A model generated the notes under the pieces. That model was not told the origin of the DNA. It searched no databases and worked only from the letters and a program-made list of their open reading frames with translations. Below, one piece after another: positions 8,921-18,283 of a stretch of DNA of 33,697 bases. Positions within the stretch are counted from its first letter, which is position 1. Each line of letters starts with the position of its first letter. The position numbers were made by a program, and so were the translations under genes. This DNA comes from Hellea sp. (lineage in GTDB: Bacteria > Pseudomonadota > Alphaproteobacteria > Caulobacterales > Maricaulaceae). The stretch is taken from assembly GCA_020629545.1 (NCBI GenBank), contig JAHDDC010000018.1:1-33697 (forward strand). The letters run 5' to 3'.

Positions 8921-10153
8921 CTATTTAGAGCTAATTATGCTTAGGGCCATTAGTAACTTTTCTCGGCTGGCTTCGAATCCGCTGCGGATCCAAAGCTCCT
9001 TAAGCGCTTTCAGTATTTTTCCCATTTCTGGACCGTCTTTGACCCCTGCTTTTTTGAGGTCTCGGCCTTGTAATGGAAATACCGGTATGGACCAGGACAA
9101 AGCAAATTTGGCTTTCTCGGCCCAGCTTTGGCTTAAGATCACATCGGCTTCTCCCGCAGCTCGAATAATCATGCGGTCATAAGCTGTTTGCGGGCCGCTG
9201 GCATAAATCCCCTGCCTCAGAGTTTTTTCATCGATATCGAGTGAAAACGGAACCCGGTTCCCACCCCATGCCAATAGTCGGCTCTTTTCATCATTAGAGA
9301 GCTTGAGTCGTTTTGAGAGCCCCGCAAGCGCAAACTCGTCTCGGCCAGACATGGACATTAACCGGAGCATGGGATCTACGCCCAGGTGTTCCCGCCTTTC
9401 TAGCGCTATCAGCAGACCCAGACCTTCTGCGTTCGCTGCCTCTGGCAGGACCTTTGGCAATATTTCATTGGTCAGCATAATATGAACAGCCCGACTGGGA
9501 TCGGGAGCGCTCAACAATTTTTTGATTTCCATCCATATCCGCTCTGATGAGAGCTTGGATAACCCCGCACGGTTTTCACGGCAAGCCCTTAACGCATCAA
9601 CATCAACTTTAGCGGATCCGCCATACCAAGCCAGAAACCGAAAATAACGCAAAATTCGCAGATAGTCTTCTTGCACACGTCCATCGGCACTACCAACAAA
9701 TTTGAACTTGCGAGTTTTGATATCTTCCAGACCCTGCCCCGTAGGATCAAACACATTACCATCTTTATCTGCGTATAATGCATTGATCGTAAAATCCCGA
9801 CGCTGGGCGTCCTCGGCCCAGTCCTTTGTAAAGGCTATAACAGCGCGCCGGCCATCTGTTTTCACATCTTTGCGCAGCGTCGTAATCTCAAACGGTTCGC
9901 TATTCACAACAGCTGTAACTGTACCATGATCTATTCCTGTTGGTACAACTTTGATATCCGCGGCCTCAAGAAGAGCCTTAACATCAACAGGCTCGAGCTG
10001 TGTTGCTAAATCGATATCACCTATTTCCTCACCCATGATCGCATTGCGCACACATCCCCCAACCAGGCGCGTCGAACTTTCGGGCAGCGCGTCAAGAATT
10101 CCGACCAGATTCCGATTGAGCAACCAGTCATGTATTTTAGGGTCAAGCTTCAT
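8921..10153 (-). CDS. CCA tRNA nucleotidyltransferase / poly(A) polymerase family
   Basis: A 410-residue class II nucleotidyltransferase. Seen: the head-domain LVGGCVRNAIMG with D46-x-D48 in GDIDLAT (metal-binding carboxylates), TLRKDV...RRAVIAFTKDW, RRDFTINALY, and the RVQEDYLRILRYFRF neck segment, followed by a helical C-terminal part. In alphaproteobacteria this family adds or repairs the CCA end of tRNAs; a poly(A) polymerase role cannot be excluded from sequence. The ATG at 10153 (MKLDPKIHDW) fits the family N terminus and overlaps the Nudix gene by 11 nt; an ATG at 10177 would add eight residues. Last gene of the DUF1285-Nudix-CCA operon. Confidence 0.93.
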   Translation of the reverse strand: MKLDPKIHDWLLNRNLVGILDALPESSTRLVGGCVRNAIMGEEIGDIDLATQLEPVDVKALLEAADIKVVPTGIDHGTVTAVVNSEPFEITTLRKDVKTDGRRAVIAFTKDWAEDAQRRDFTINALYADKDGNVFDPTGQGLEDIKTRKFKFVGSADGRVQEDYLRILRYFRFLAWYGGSAKVDVDALRACRENRAGLSKLSSERIWMEIKKLLSAPDPSRAVHIMLTNEILPKVLPEAANAEGLGLLIALERREHLGVDPMLRLMSMSGRDEFALAGLSKRLKLSNDEKSRLLAWGGNRVPFSLDIDEKTLRQGIYASGPQTAYDRMIIRAAGEADVILSQSWAEKAKFALSWSIPVFPLQGRDLKKAGVKDGPEMGKILKALKELWIRSGFEASREKLLMALSIISSK

Positions 10154-10736
10154 GCGTGAAGCTTCGCTGATATACACGGTAAATCATCATGGCCGTCATA
10201 CCCCATAGGTTTCTGTGCACGCCGCCGGGTTCGTCATAGGGCATGTCATAAAGTCTGTGTTCCTGCCCATCAAAAAAAACGTCCCGGGCAACGTGATTAT
10301 CGGGATTCATCAAAAAGGACAGTGGAATTTCAAAAACATCTGCGACCTCAGTCGGATCAGGCACAATACTGGCCAGGCTCTGAATTATTCCCACAAACGG
10401 GGTGACTCGATATTCTGAGACAGCATTGAAGGATGGTAATCTCCCAATAAGTTCAATGTCCGAGGCCTTCAGTCCGACTTCTTCTTTGGTTTCACGAAGC
10501 GCCGCCTCTTGCGCGCTCTCACCGCTCTCAATTTTTCCGCCGGGAAAACTGATCTGACCAGGATGACTTGGCATAGTTTCGGGTCTTTGGGTCAGAATGA
10601 CTTGCCAATCGTCACGCTTGACTAAAGGCATTAAAACAGCCGCGCGCCTCTGTCCGGCGCGTTTTACAGCATCCTCTCCATTATCTATCGAGACAGGAAG
10701 TAAAGAGGATCGAATTTTGTGAATTATCGGGTCCAT
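10143..10736 (-). CDS. Nudix hydrolase, probable CoA pyrophosphatase (NudL/UPF0035 type)
   Basis: A 197-residue Nudix enzyme. Seen: the full Nudix box G-x5-E-x7-REUXEEXGU in GGKIESGESAQEAALRETKE followed by EVGL (66-89), preceded by LTQRPETMPSHPGQISFPGG, the UPF0035 signature that marks the CoA-cleaving NudL/PCD1 branch, which splits CoA into 3',5'-ADP and 4'-phosphopantetheine. The start lies 2 nt after the DUF1285 stop, with GGGGAAAG upstream, and its end overlaps the CCA-enzyme gene, so all three are cotranslated. The CoA specificity is by family, not shown here. Confidence 0.92.
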   Translation of the reverse strand: MDPIIHKIRSSLLPVSIDNGEDAVKRAGQRRAAVLMPLVKRDDWQVILTQRPETMPSHPGQISFPGGKIESGESAQEAALRETKEEVGLKASDIELIGRLPSFNAVSEYRVTPFVGIIQSLASIVPDPTEVADVFEIPLSFLMNPDNHVARDVFFDGQEHRLYDMPYDEPGGVHRNLWGMTAMMIYRVYQRSFTHEA

Positions 10737-10738
10737 GA

Positions 10739-11332
10739 TCAGCCGACTTTCCCCAAAACGAAAAAAGCGCCCGAAGCGTAAACACCCAACTGATCGTCAC
10801 CATCAATGGTTTCAACCACGCCATGCTCAACGAGTTCATAAAATACCGGTCTGGATAATAGCGCCTCAAGACGCCCTCTCACTGTTATAAAAGGTCTGGG
10901 CTCCTGATTATCCGGATTAATATCAACGCGGATAGGCCGCTCAGGACCAACTTCAATGACCTCATCCATATTCGTTGTGAAAAACACGCGCTGGTCTTTG
11001 CCTTCCCCTTCAACATCAACCCGGATAGCGAGAAAATGCGCCTGTTCTATTTGAATCCGAATTTTCTCCGCTGGAGTCACGAGATAGGTTTCCCCATCCT
11101 CATCTTTGCGCAGTATCGATGCGAATAGTTTTACAAGTGGTAAGCGTGTTATCCGAGTCCCTTCATGCCACCAGCTTCCATCGGCTTTGATAATCATATC
11201 CATTTCGCCGCAATATTCAGGATTCCACTTCTCCACGGGCCGTTGACCCTGACCATCGCCCTGCGCTTTTGCCGCTTTAATCAAAGCGGACATATCGAAT
11301 TCGGAGTTACTTTGATTTAATGATTCAACCAT
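10739..11332 (-). CDS. DUF1285 family protein
   Basis: A 197-residue cytoplasmic protein matching the DUF1285 family: PVEKWNPEYCGEMDM, ADGSWWHEGTRITRLPLVKL, LRKDEDGETYLVTPAEK, and a LGVYASGAFFVLG end. The function of the family is unknown. The ATG at 11332 (MVESLNQ) is preferred to a TTG two codons before it. It leads a three-gene operon (Nudix, CCA enzyme) and is divergent from the MoxR operon across an 89-bp spacer, an arrangement I recall from other alphaproteobacteria. Confidence 0.88.
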   Translation of the reverse strand: MVESLNQSNSEFDMSALIKAAKAQGDGQGQRPVEKWNPEYCGEMDMIIKADGSWWHEGTRITRLPLVKLFASILRKDEDGETYLVTPAEKIRIQIEQAHFLAIRVDVEGEGKDQRVFFTTNMDEVIEVGPERPIRVDINPDNQEPRPFITVRGRLEALLSRPVFYELVEHGVVETIDGDDQLGVYASGAFFVLGKVG

Positions 11333-11421
11333 AGACAAATTCTTATCGATTTTTACTGTTTAATCCAGTAGTCACCGCCATAACAAAACCATATCACGAG
11401 TTTTCAACACATAGAGATAAT

Positions 11422-12414
11422 ATGACTGACAAAATTTCCGGCGCACTTGAGAAAAAAGCCCAGAACGCCAGCGAAAAACTCGCGAAAGCCAAATCCAGCA
11501 TCCAGACTGTAATCCTGGGTCAAGACAATGTTGTCGATTTATCCATAGCAGCAATCTTGTCAGGTGGGCACGCATTATTAGTCGGCGTACCTGGGCTAGC
11601 TAAAACGCTTCTGGTTGAAACTTTAGGAACGGTTCTTGGCCTGGATAATAATCGAGTTCAATTTACGCCGGACCTTATGCCTTCAGACATCATTGGCTCA
11701 GAAGTTCTTGAAGAGGGCGCAAAAGGCAAACGAACTTTCAGATTTATTGAAGGACCGGTGTTTACCCAACTATTGATGGCTGATGAAATCAACCGGGCGA
11801 GCCCGCGAACTCAGTCAGCTCTATTGCAAGCTATGCAAGAGAAGACAGTTACGGTGGCGGGCCAACATTATGCCCTACCAAAACCATTTCATGTTTTAGC
11901 GACGCAAAACCCCATTGAACAGGAAGGAACTTATCCCCTGCCAGAGGCTCAGCTTGACCGTTTTCTGATGCAAATTGATGTCGGCTTTCCGAATCTAGAT
12001 ACAGAAAAGCAAATTCTTATAGCTACGACAGGATCAACCGAAGCTAAAGCCAGCAAAATTCTTTCACCAAAAGCCTTAATTGACATGCAAAAACTAGTTC
12101 GAGAACTCCCGATTGGCGAAGGCGTTGTTGATGCAATTTTGTCCCTCGTCAGGAATGCCCGCCCCGACCAATCTGCGCTTGACGACATAAAAGAGCAGGT
12201 CGCTTGGGGTCCCGGTCCACGTGCCGGTCAATCTTTAATGCTAGCGAGCCGAGCCCGAGCCCTCATGGACGGACGCCTTTCGCCATCTATTGACGATGTC
12301 CTTGCATTGGCAGGCCCTATATTACAGCACCGCATGGCCCTGACTTTCTCGGCTCGAGCTGATGGCGTAACACTTGAAAAAACGATCGATCGCCTGAAGG
12401 AATCAATCGCGTAA
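11422..12414 (+). CDS. MoxR-family AAA+ ATPase
   Basis: A 330-residue AAA+ ATPase of the MoxR clade. Seen: Walker A GVPGLAKT at 55-62, Walker B LLMADE at 117-122 followed by INRASPRTQSALLQAMQE, sensor 1 ATQNP at 160-164 with IEQEGTYPLPEAQLDRF, and the helical lid with the sensor-2-like GPGPRAGQSLMLASRARAL. MoxR proteins act as chaperone-like remodelers, usually with VWA-domain partners encoded next door, and here the three following genes are such partners. Its stop directly abuts the GTG of the DUF58 gene (zero spacing). Confidence 0.95.
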   Translation: MTDKISGALEKKAQNASEKLAKAKSSIQTVILGQDNVVDLSIAAILSGGHALLVGVPGLAKTLLVETLGTVLGLDNNRVQFTPDLMPSDIIGSEVLEEGAKGKRTFRFIEGPVFTQLLMADEINRASPRTQSALLQAMQEKTVTVAGQHYALPKPFHVLATQNPIEQEGTYPLPEAQLDRFLMQIDVGFPNLDTEKQILIATTGSTEAKASKILSPKALIDMQKLVRELPIGEGVVDAILSLVRNARPDQSALDDIKEQVAWGPGPRAGQSLMLASRARALMDGRLSPSIDDVLALAGPILQHRMALTFSARADGVTLEKTIDRLKESIA

Positions 12415-13302
12415 GTGGCCGAATTTGCGAACAATCATATAGACCTCAGGCGCAAGTCCGAAAAGCTTGCCTCAAGTTATCCTGATTTACTCGCCGAAGC
12501 CGAGCGCGTTGCCGCCATAATTGCGCAAGGTGTTCATGGCCGACGTCGGCCTGGTCAAGGCGAGACGTTCTGGCAATACCGCAATTACAACAATTCTGAC
12601 ATTGCCTCAGCGATTGATTGGCGAAGATCAGCTCGAGGCGATCAGATCTATGTTCGCGAGAATGAATGGGAAGCGGCCAATACGGTTTATTTTTGGCGAG
12701 ATGGCAATCCAGGAATGAACTGGAAATCCAAGAAAAGCTTACCAACTAAACAAGACCGGGCGAGCGTATTGTGTATGGCCCTCGCGAGCCTACTTTTACG
12801 GGCTGGCGAACGCGGCGCTGTTATCGGAGAGTCGGAAAGACCACGCGCAGGCCGAATTGGTCTAGAACGTATTACACGCCGACTGGCAAATAGTACGGGT
12901 GGCTCGGAACTTCTAGACTCCAAAATTCCGGCACATGCGCAGTTAATTCTGGTTTCGGACTTTTTGGAAAGTCCTGATATTTGGAAAAAACGCCTCACCC
13001 GATTAGCGAGCCGACCGGCGAACGCTATATTGGTTCGCGTTGCTGATCCTGCGGAGCGCCTATTCCCGTATAAGGGTCGAATTGAAATGCGGCTTCCAGG
13101 CAAGAGTGTTTTTGAGCCATTTATTGTCGGACGTGCCGAGCGAGCCAAGGAGGCTTATCAGCAAAAATATGATGCCCATGTCGCGGCTATCTCTGATATC
13201 GCTCGCCGTCTAGGCTGGCCTATCATCACTCACTCCACAGATATGCCGGCCAACACAGCTCTAACCGCGCTTTATATGGCTGTTAGCGGAGAGGCCCGCT
13301 AA
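12415..13302 (+). CDS. DUF58 domain protein of a MoxR system
   Basis: A 295-residue soluble protein. Seen: the DUF58 core HGRRRPGQGETFWQYRNYNN followed by SDIASAIDWRRSARGDQIYVRENEWE, the family hallmark, at about 41-85. The rest resembles the VWA-like half (LILVSDFLES near 176-185), without a complete DxSxS metal site. DUF58 proteins are regularly encoded right after MoxR and probably act as its adaptor or substrate (family knowledge; mechanism unknown). It begins with GTG immediately after the moxR stop and ends in TAATG, sharing one base with the next start. Confidence 0.92.
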   Translation: MAEFANNHIDLRRKSEKLASSYPDLLAEAERVAAIIAQGVHGRRRPGQGETFWQYRNYNNSDIASAIDWRRSARGDQIYVRENEWEAANTVYFWRDGNPGMNWKSKKSLPTKQDRASVLCMALASLLLRAGERGAVIGESERPRAGRIGLERITRRLANSTGGSELLDSKIPAHAQLILVSDFLESPDIWKKRLTRLASRPANAILVRVADPAERLFPYKGRIEMRLPGKSVFEPFIVGRAERAKEAYQQKYDAHVAAISDIARRLGWPIITHSTDMPANTALTALYMAVSGEAR

Positions 13303-16115
13303 TGTTGACCCAATTCGCTCTTGGCCCTTTTACATTTTTGGCCCCATTGGCATTGCTGGGTCTTCTAGCATTGCCTTTGATCTGGTGGTTATTGAGGATT
13401 ACGCCTCCTAAGCCTATTCAGCAGATTTTTCCGCCGCTCAGAATTTTACAAAATGTTGTCACTGAAGATGAGACGCCGAATAGCACGCCGATTTGGTTAT
13501 TATTGTTTCGGCTTTTCCTAGTCGCGCTGGCGGCAATTGCCCTGGCGCAACCGCTATTGTCACAACCCGAAGGCATAAAAGACCGGCCTCTCGTACTTGT
13601 CATCGAGGATAGCTGGGACGCTGCACCCAATTGGCCAAAAATGATGAAAGAAGCCGAGGGCCGCGTCGCTGATGCCCGCCGCAAAGGCATGCCGGTGATG
13701 CTTATTAAGTCAACGGCTTCAGAAGAAATAGCTGCTGAATTTATCGACGCCTCAGACGCCCTTAGGATCATCAAAACACTTGAACCTAAGCCGATCCCCA
13801 ACAAACGGGAATTATTATCCAACCGTATAAACGCTCTGCGCGAGCAAATGCCGGATAGTCAACAAAATACATTTGAAAGCGATCTCATCTGGCTCTCCAC
13901 AGGAGTTTCAACGAATAGTAAAGTTGACAATTCCCTCGCTGATAGTTTTGCAAGTTTCGTTGCTCCCAATATCTTAGTGCCAGTTCCAAATACTTTACCA
14001 CTTATTCCTGGGAAGCTTAGCGAAACCGTCAACGGATTTAGAACGATATGGCACCGCCCATCTGGCAATGGCCTACGCAGCACAGATATTACAGCTCATG
14101 GACGTAATGGACGCGTAATCGGGAGAGCTAGTATTTCCTTTGCTCCAGGAGACACGCAAGCTGAAGCCATGATAGAACTACCGACGGAATTACGAAGCCG
14201 CGTATCAGCGCTACGTGCTAATGATAGCTCTAGCGCCGGGTCTGTTATGCTACTTGATGACAGTTGGGGTCGGCCTCTTATCGGTGTGCTAACAGAAGGA
14301 CAAGATAGCGGCAGCCCGCTCCTCTCCGAGCCATTTTATGCCGAAACGGCCCTGCGGCCCTACGCCGATGTTTACCGAGGAACGATTGATGATATATTGC
14401 CCCTTGCGCCGAGTATAATCGTCATGCCAGATGCGGCGAGAACCGACACAAAAGAAATCAAAACCTTCGTTGATAATGGAGGGTTACTAATTCGTTTTGC
14501 AGGTCCGAAACTCGCCAAGCGTTCTGACAAATTCTTGCCTGTTCGTCTAAGACAAGGGGGGCGGGCTCTCGGCGGTGCCTTGACCTGGGAAGAACCTCAA
14601 AATCTGTCCGAGTTTACACCAGATAGTCCTTTTTTTGGTTTGTCCATACCTGAAGATATCGCGGTAAAACGCCAAGTCATGGCAGAGCCGGGGGCCGAAA
14701 CAGATAGTCGAACTTGGGCTAGACTCGCAGATGGGTCACCTATTGTAACATCGTCTGAACAGGGATTTGGACGGATTATCCTTTTCCATGTTACTGCCGG
14801 GCCTGACTGGTCGAACATTCCTGTGAGCGGATTATATGTAGACATGTTGAGGCGATTACTCGCGCTAGCTAAAACCTCTGAACCCGCAAATTTAGAAACG
14901 GGAACCGGGGACTGGGCCCCAGAAAGGGTCCTCAATGGGTATGGTCGACTTACAAGCCCTACCCTATTTGACGAAGCTATCAAAAATTCCGACATTGACT
15001 CTACAACCCATTATGAAATTCATCCGCCAGGTCTTTATAGACAGGGACCGCGCCGCAAAGCCCTTAACATTAAAACTGATAGCGAAACCTATTCGAGTAT
15101 CAAATCCTTGCCCGGCATGACGATCTCAAATTACGGCAAGACAACGCGCAATAATCTTGGCGGCATATTGCTGGCGATAGTTCTATCACTCCTAGTCCTG
15201 GATGCTATATTTGCCGTGATTGCATCGGGGCGAATGCGCGGTCTGTTGTCCCGCTTAAAACCTGCTCGAAATCTCGCTGTCCTAGGGCTCATGGGCATTG
15301 CTATACTCGGGCTATCTGAAAATTCGAATGCGCAAGATGATGAGTATTTCGAGGACGCTCTAAATATGTATCTAGCGTATGTTAAAACAGGCGACACGCG
15401 AATGGATCAGATGAGTGAAGCCGCCATGCAGGGACTTGTCCGCGCCCTTACTCAAAGAACAACTATTGAACCGGCTGGTGTACGCGGAGTTAATCTGGAA
15501 ACAGATTCTCTCGTTTATTATCCATTCTTGTATTGGCCGATAGATCGAAATGCTGCTCCCTTAACCGAAAAAGAAGTCACCGCACTCAACGGCTTTATGG
15601 CGAGCGGCGGAACCATTGTATTTGATACGCAAGACAGCGGAGATCAATTCCTGCTGGCCGGTAATGCTCACCCCGGTTTGAAACGCGTTACCGAGAAACT
15701 GGATATCCCAAATTTGATAGAAGTACCCGAGGATCACGTTCTCAATAAATCATTTTATTTGATTAATGTGTATCCGGGGCGCTGGGCCAATGGAAAAGTC
15801 TGGGTTGACCGCAATCAGAACGGTGCGGCCCAAGACGGAGTCTCCAGCGTCATTATAGGCAGTAATGACTGGGCCGCTGCCTGGGCCGAAGATGATGACG
15901 GCAACGCATTGGTGCAATTGGAGCGCGACATTCCAAGTCAGCGGAAAATGGCGCTGCGATTTGGGGTAAATCTGGTGATGTATTCCTTAGCCGGCAATTA
16001 CAAAGCCGACCAGGTTCACTCCAAAGCCTTGATCGAGAGGCTCGGACAGGTCGAACGACAACCCGAAAACTTAGGCCCAGACACTGGAGATGCAAAACAA
16101 GGGGACGACGAATAG
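13302..16115 (+). CDS. BatA-N / VWA-like / DUF4159 membrane protein
   Basis: A 937-residue membrane protein. In order: BatA-type N-terminal region with two membrane helices (12-30 and 64-82); a VWA-like fold (about 95-225) whose metal site is degenerate (EDSWD at 102-106 in place of DxSxS); an amidotransferase-like segment (about 325-405, SIIVMPDAARTDTKEIKTFV) and beta-rich region; two more helices (620-640 and 656-674, the second looking like an internal signal, NSNA-QDDEYF); and a C-terminal DUF4159 domain (about 685-905) with VYYPFLYWPIDRNAAPLT and SGGTIVFDTQD. Third gene of the MoxR module, one-base overlaps on both sides. By family the large domains should lie partly in the periplasm; function unknown. 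Confidence 0.92.
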   Translation: MLTQFALGPFTFLAPLALLGLLALPLIWWLLRITPPKPIQQIFPPLRILQNVVTEDETPNSTPIWLLLFRLFLVALAAIALAQPLLSQPEGIKDRPLVLVIEDSWDAAPNWPKMMKEAEGRVADARRKGMPVMLIKSTASEEIAAEFIDASDALRIIKTLEPKPIPNKRELLSNRINALREQMPDSQQNTFESDLIWLSTGVSTNSKVDNSLADSFASFVAPNILVPVPNTLPLIPGKLSETVNGFRTIWHRPSGNGLRSTDITAHGRNGRVIGRASISFAPGDTQAEAMIELPTELRSRVSALRANDSSSAGSVMLLDDSWGRPLIGVLTEGQDSGSPLLSEPFYAETALRPYADVYRGTIDDILPLAPSIIVMPDAARTDTKEIKTFVDNGGLLIRFAGPKLAKRSDKFLPVRLRQGGRALGGALTWEEPQNLSEFTPDSPFFGLSIPEDIAVKRQVMAEPGAETDSRTWARLADGSPIVTSSEQGFGRIILFHVTAGPDWSNIPVSGLYVDMLRRLLALAKTSEPANLETGTGDWAPERVLNGYGRLTSPTLFDEAIKNSDIDSTTHYEIHPPGLYRQGPRRKALNIKTDSETYSSIKSLPGMTISNYGKTTRNNLGGILLAIVLSLLVLDAIFAVIASGRMRGLLSRLKPARNLAVLGLMGIAILGLSENSNAQDDEYFEDALNMYLAYVKTGDTRMDQMSEAAMQGLVRALTQRTTIEPAGVRGVNLETDSLVYYPFLYWPIDRNAAPLTEKEVTALNGFMASGGTIVFDTQDSGDQFLLAGNAHPGLKRVTEKLDIPNLIEVPEDHVLNKSFYLINVYPGRWANGKVWVDRNQNGAAQDGVSSVIIGSNDWAAAWAEDDDGNALVQLERDIPSQRKMALRFGVNLVMYSLAGNYKADQVHSKALIERLGQVERQPENLGPDTGDAKQGDDE

Positions 16116-18202
16116 TGCCCGACTTTTCTAATATCGTCTTTGATCCTCTTATTTCTACGAATCTTATCGCGATTATCTTTGCGCTTGCCATGCTGGGCGC
16201 TCTACTCGGCGGATTTGCACGGTTACGAAGCTTTATTTTTAGAACTCTGGCAGCCCTTTTTATCACCTTGGGATTATTGAACCCGCAAACCGTTGAAGCG
16301 GAAAAGGAGCCTCTTAAGGACGAACTCTTGATTATCACTGATAATTCAACCAGCGCAAGGCTGGGCGGCAGAGACCAAATGATCAACTCTATCCTGTATA
16401 AACTCAACGATAAAGCAAAGTCACTTGAGAACCTTGACATAACCGAAGTTCGTACCGGGAACAATGATGACGGCACCAAACTTGCAACAACCATGGTTGA
16501 GGCTTTGTCCAGTTTACCCCAAAATCGGCTAGCCGGCGTTATTGCGATTACGGATGGTCAGGTTCACGATGTTCCCAAAAGCGCCGAAGGCTTATTGCCT
16601 GATGGCGTTCCGTTTCATGCGATAGTGCTCAAAGATGAGACCAGCCGCGATCGACGGATCAGCGCAATCCTTGCCCCGCGATTTGGATTGGTCGGCGAGC
16701 AGACAGATTTTCAAGTTCGGGTTGATGACCCAGGCCACGAAGGTGAAACAGCCGTTATTCAAATCCGCGTCAATGGTGATCTGATTGCTCGGTTCCCGGC
16801 AACCATTGGAAATAAGGTAGCCATTCCAGTGAAGATTGAACGAAGGGGTACGAATACCGTTGAGCTAAATGTCGTTCCAGCCGACAATGAGCTGACGCTT
16901 AAGAACAATATATTTGTTTCCGAGATCTCCGGAATACGCGACCGGATGCAGGTCTTGCTCGTCACCGGTGAACCACACAGGGGCGGACGGGCCTGGCGAA
17001 ATCTTCTCAAGAGTGACCCCTCAGTTGATATGGTTCACTTTACCATTCTGACAACGCCGGGTGTCAAAAACCCGCTGGCTGGAACATCTGAATTATCTCT
17101 GATAGCTTTTCCGACACGCCGCCTGTTTGAAGAAAAGCTTTCGGAGTTTGACCTGATTATTTTTGATCAGTTTACGCGGCGAACAACACCTGGCAATAGA
17201 GGGCGCAGCCGAGCGATTATATCGCCTTTATATTTACAGAATATAGCGCGCTATGTGGAACGCGGCGGCGCGTTACTGGTCGCCACTGGGCCAGGCTTTG
17301 CTGCAGAGAATAGCCTCTATCGCTCCGCACTCGCAGCCGTACTCCCAGCACGTCCAACGGGTGAAATCGCCGAATATGCATTTCAGCCTCAGTTATCTGA
17401 TAAAGGACGACGTCACCCTGTGACAGCATCCTTTTCGGGTAAAGAAGATGACAATTGGGGACAATGGTATCGGATTGTCGAAAGCGATGTGATCGGAGGT
17501 CATATTCTTATGCAAGGCCCTGGCGAAGAACCTCTACTCGTGCTTGAAAATGTTGGTGAAGGCCGTGTTGGCATGGTGATGTCCGACCAAGCTTGGCTAT
17601 GGGCCAGAGGACATGATGGAGGCGGACCTTATAGTGAACTGTTCAGGCGCACGGCGCATTGGCTACTCGGCGAACCTGATCTGGACGCTGAGAAACTTAC
17701 CGCCACACCGAATGGTGAGGAATTGATAATCGAACGCTCCTCATTATCAGACACAGAGCAAAAAGTTGTTGTTCGAAAGCCTGATGGGACCGCTGAAACA
17801 GTTGAACTCAAGAGAGTCAGCGAAGGTCTTTTTCGCGGCGTGACCACTGCCAGCGGTCAAGGCGCATATATGTTGAAATCCGGGGATGTCAGTACCGTCA
17901 CAGCCATAGGCGATCTTAATCCCAAGGAGTTTAGTAATCTTGTCCCAACGACTGAAATCCTTAAGCCGTTGACAGAGGCAACGGGCGGCAGGATTTTTCA
18001 GCTTGGGCCGGAAGAGTCATTACCCGAGTTTCGCCGGGTAAAAACTGGTCGAAATGCATCTGGAGATAGCTGGATTGGTCTTATTGAAAATAATGAATTT
18101 GTTACTCGCAATTCAAGGCGCAAACCTCTTGCCCCCGGTTTGCTATTCTTCATTCTCGCGATTGGTTCGCTAGCATTTGCATGGCGCCGCGAGGGCCAAT
18201 AA
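16115..18202 (+). CDS. VWA / glutamine amidotransferase-like membrane protein
   Basis: A 695-residue protein with two N-terminal membrane helices (15-34, 40-57), a VWA domain with an apparently intact MIDAS (DNSTS at 76-80, Thr near 121-125, ITDGQ with D147), a beta-rich part, a class I amidotransferase-like domain (about 276-530; MQVLLVTGEPHRGG, FDLIIFDQFTRR, YVERGGALLVATGPGF) lacking an obvious catalytic Cys, and a C-terminal helix at about 673-689. The GTG start shares one base with the TAG of the DUF4159 gene. As the only member with a good metal site it may be the ligand-binding partner of the MoxR ATPase (inference). The biological substrate is unknown. Confidence 0.9.
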   Translation: MPDFSNIVFDPLISTNLIAIIFALAMLGALLGGFARLRSFIFRTLAALFITLGLLNPQTVEAEKEPLKDELLIITDNSTSARLGGRDQMINSILYKLNDKAKSLENLDITEVRTGNNDDGTKLATTMVEALSSLPQNRLAGVIAITDGQVHDVPKSAEGLLPDGVPFHAIVLKDETSRDRRISAILAPRFGLVGEQTDFQVRVDDPGHEGETAVIQIRVNGDLIARFPATIGNKVAIPVKIERRGTNTVELNVVPADNELTLKNNIFVSEISGIRDRMQVLLVTGEPHRGGRAWRNLLKSDPSVDMVHFTILTTPGVKNPLAGTSELSLIAFPTRRLFEEKLSEFDLIIFDQFTRRTTPGNRGRSRAIISPLYLQNIARYVERGGALLVATGPGFAAENSLYRSALAAVLPARPTGEIAEYAFQPQLSDKGRRHPVTASFSGKEDDNWGQWYRIVESDVIGGHILMQGPGEEPLLVLENVGEGRVGMVMSDQAWLWARGHDGGGPYSELFRRTAHWLLGEPDLDAEKLTATPNGEELIIERSSLSDTEQKVVVRKPDGTAETVELKRVSEGLFRGVTTASGQGAYMLKSGDVSTVTAIGDLNPKEFSNLVPTTEILKPLTEATGGRIFQLGPEESLPEFRRVKTGRNASGDSWIGLIENNEFVTRNSRRKPLAPGLLFFILAIGSLAFAWRREGQ

Positions 18203-18283
18203 ATAAAGCTGTAACATTTTCGCTGTATGAGGGCGTGGAAGATTTTTATGTCCTATGATACGGGACGCGAAAAGGAAATTGAC

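Noticed and set aside
8921..8938. GCTC/GAGC hairpin at the end of the CCA-enzyme gene
   Set aside because: Only 4-5 bp, overlaps the stop codon and lacks a T-run, so not called a terminator.
12687..13148. Minus-strand frame of 153 codons
   Set aside because: Antisense to the well supported DUF58 gene, composed mostly of Arg, Ser and Ala, without a recognisable domain.
15853..16494. Long minus-strand frame of 213 codons
   Set aside because: It lies antisense to the junction of the two large MoxR-module genes, is Arg/Ser-rich as expected for an antisense shadow, and has no domain.
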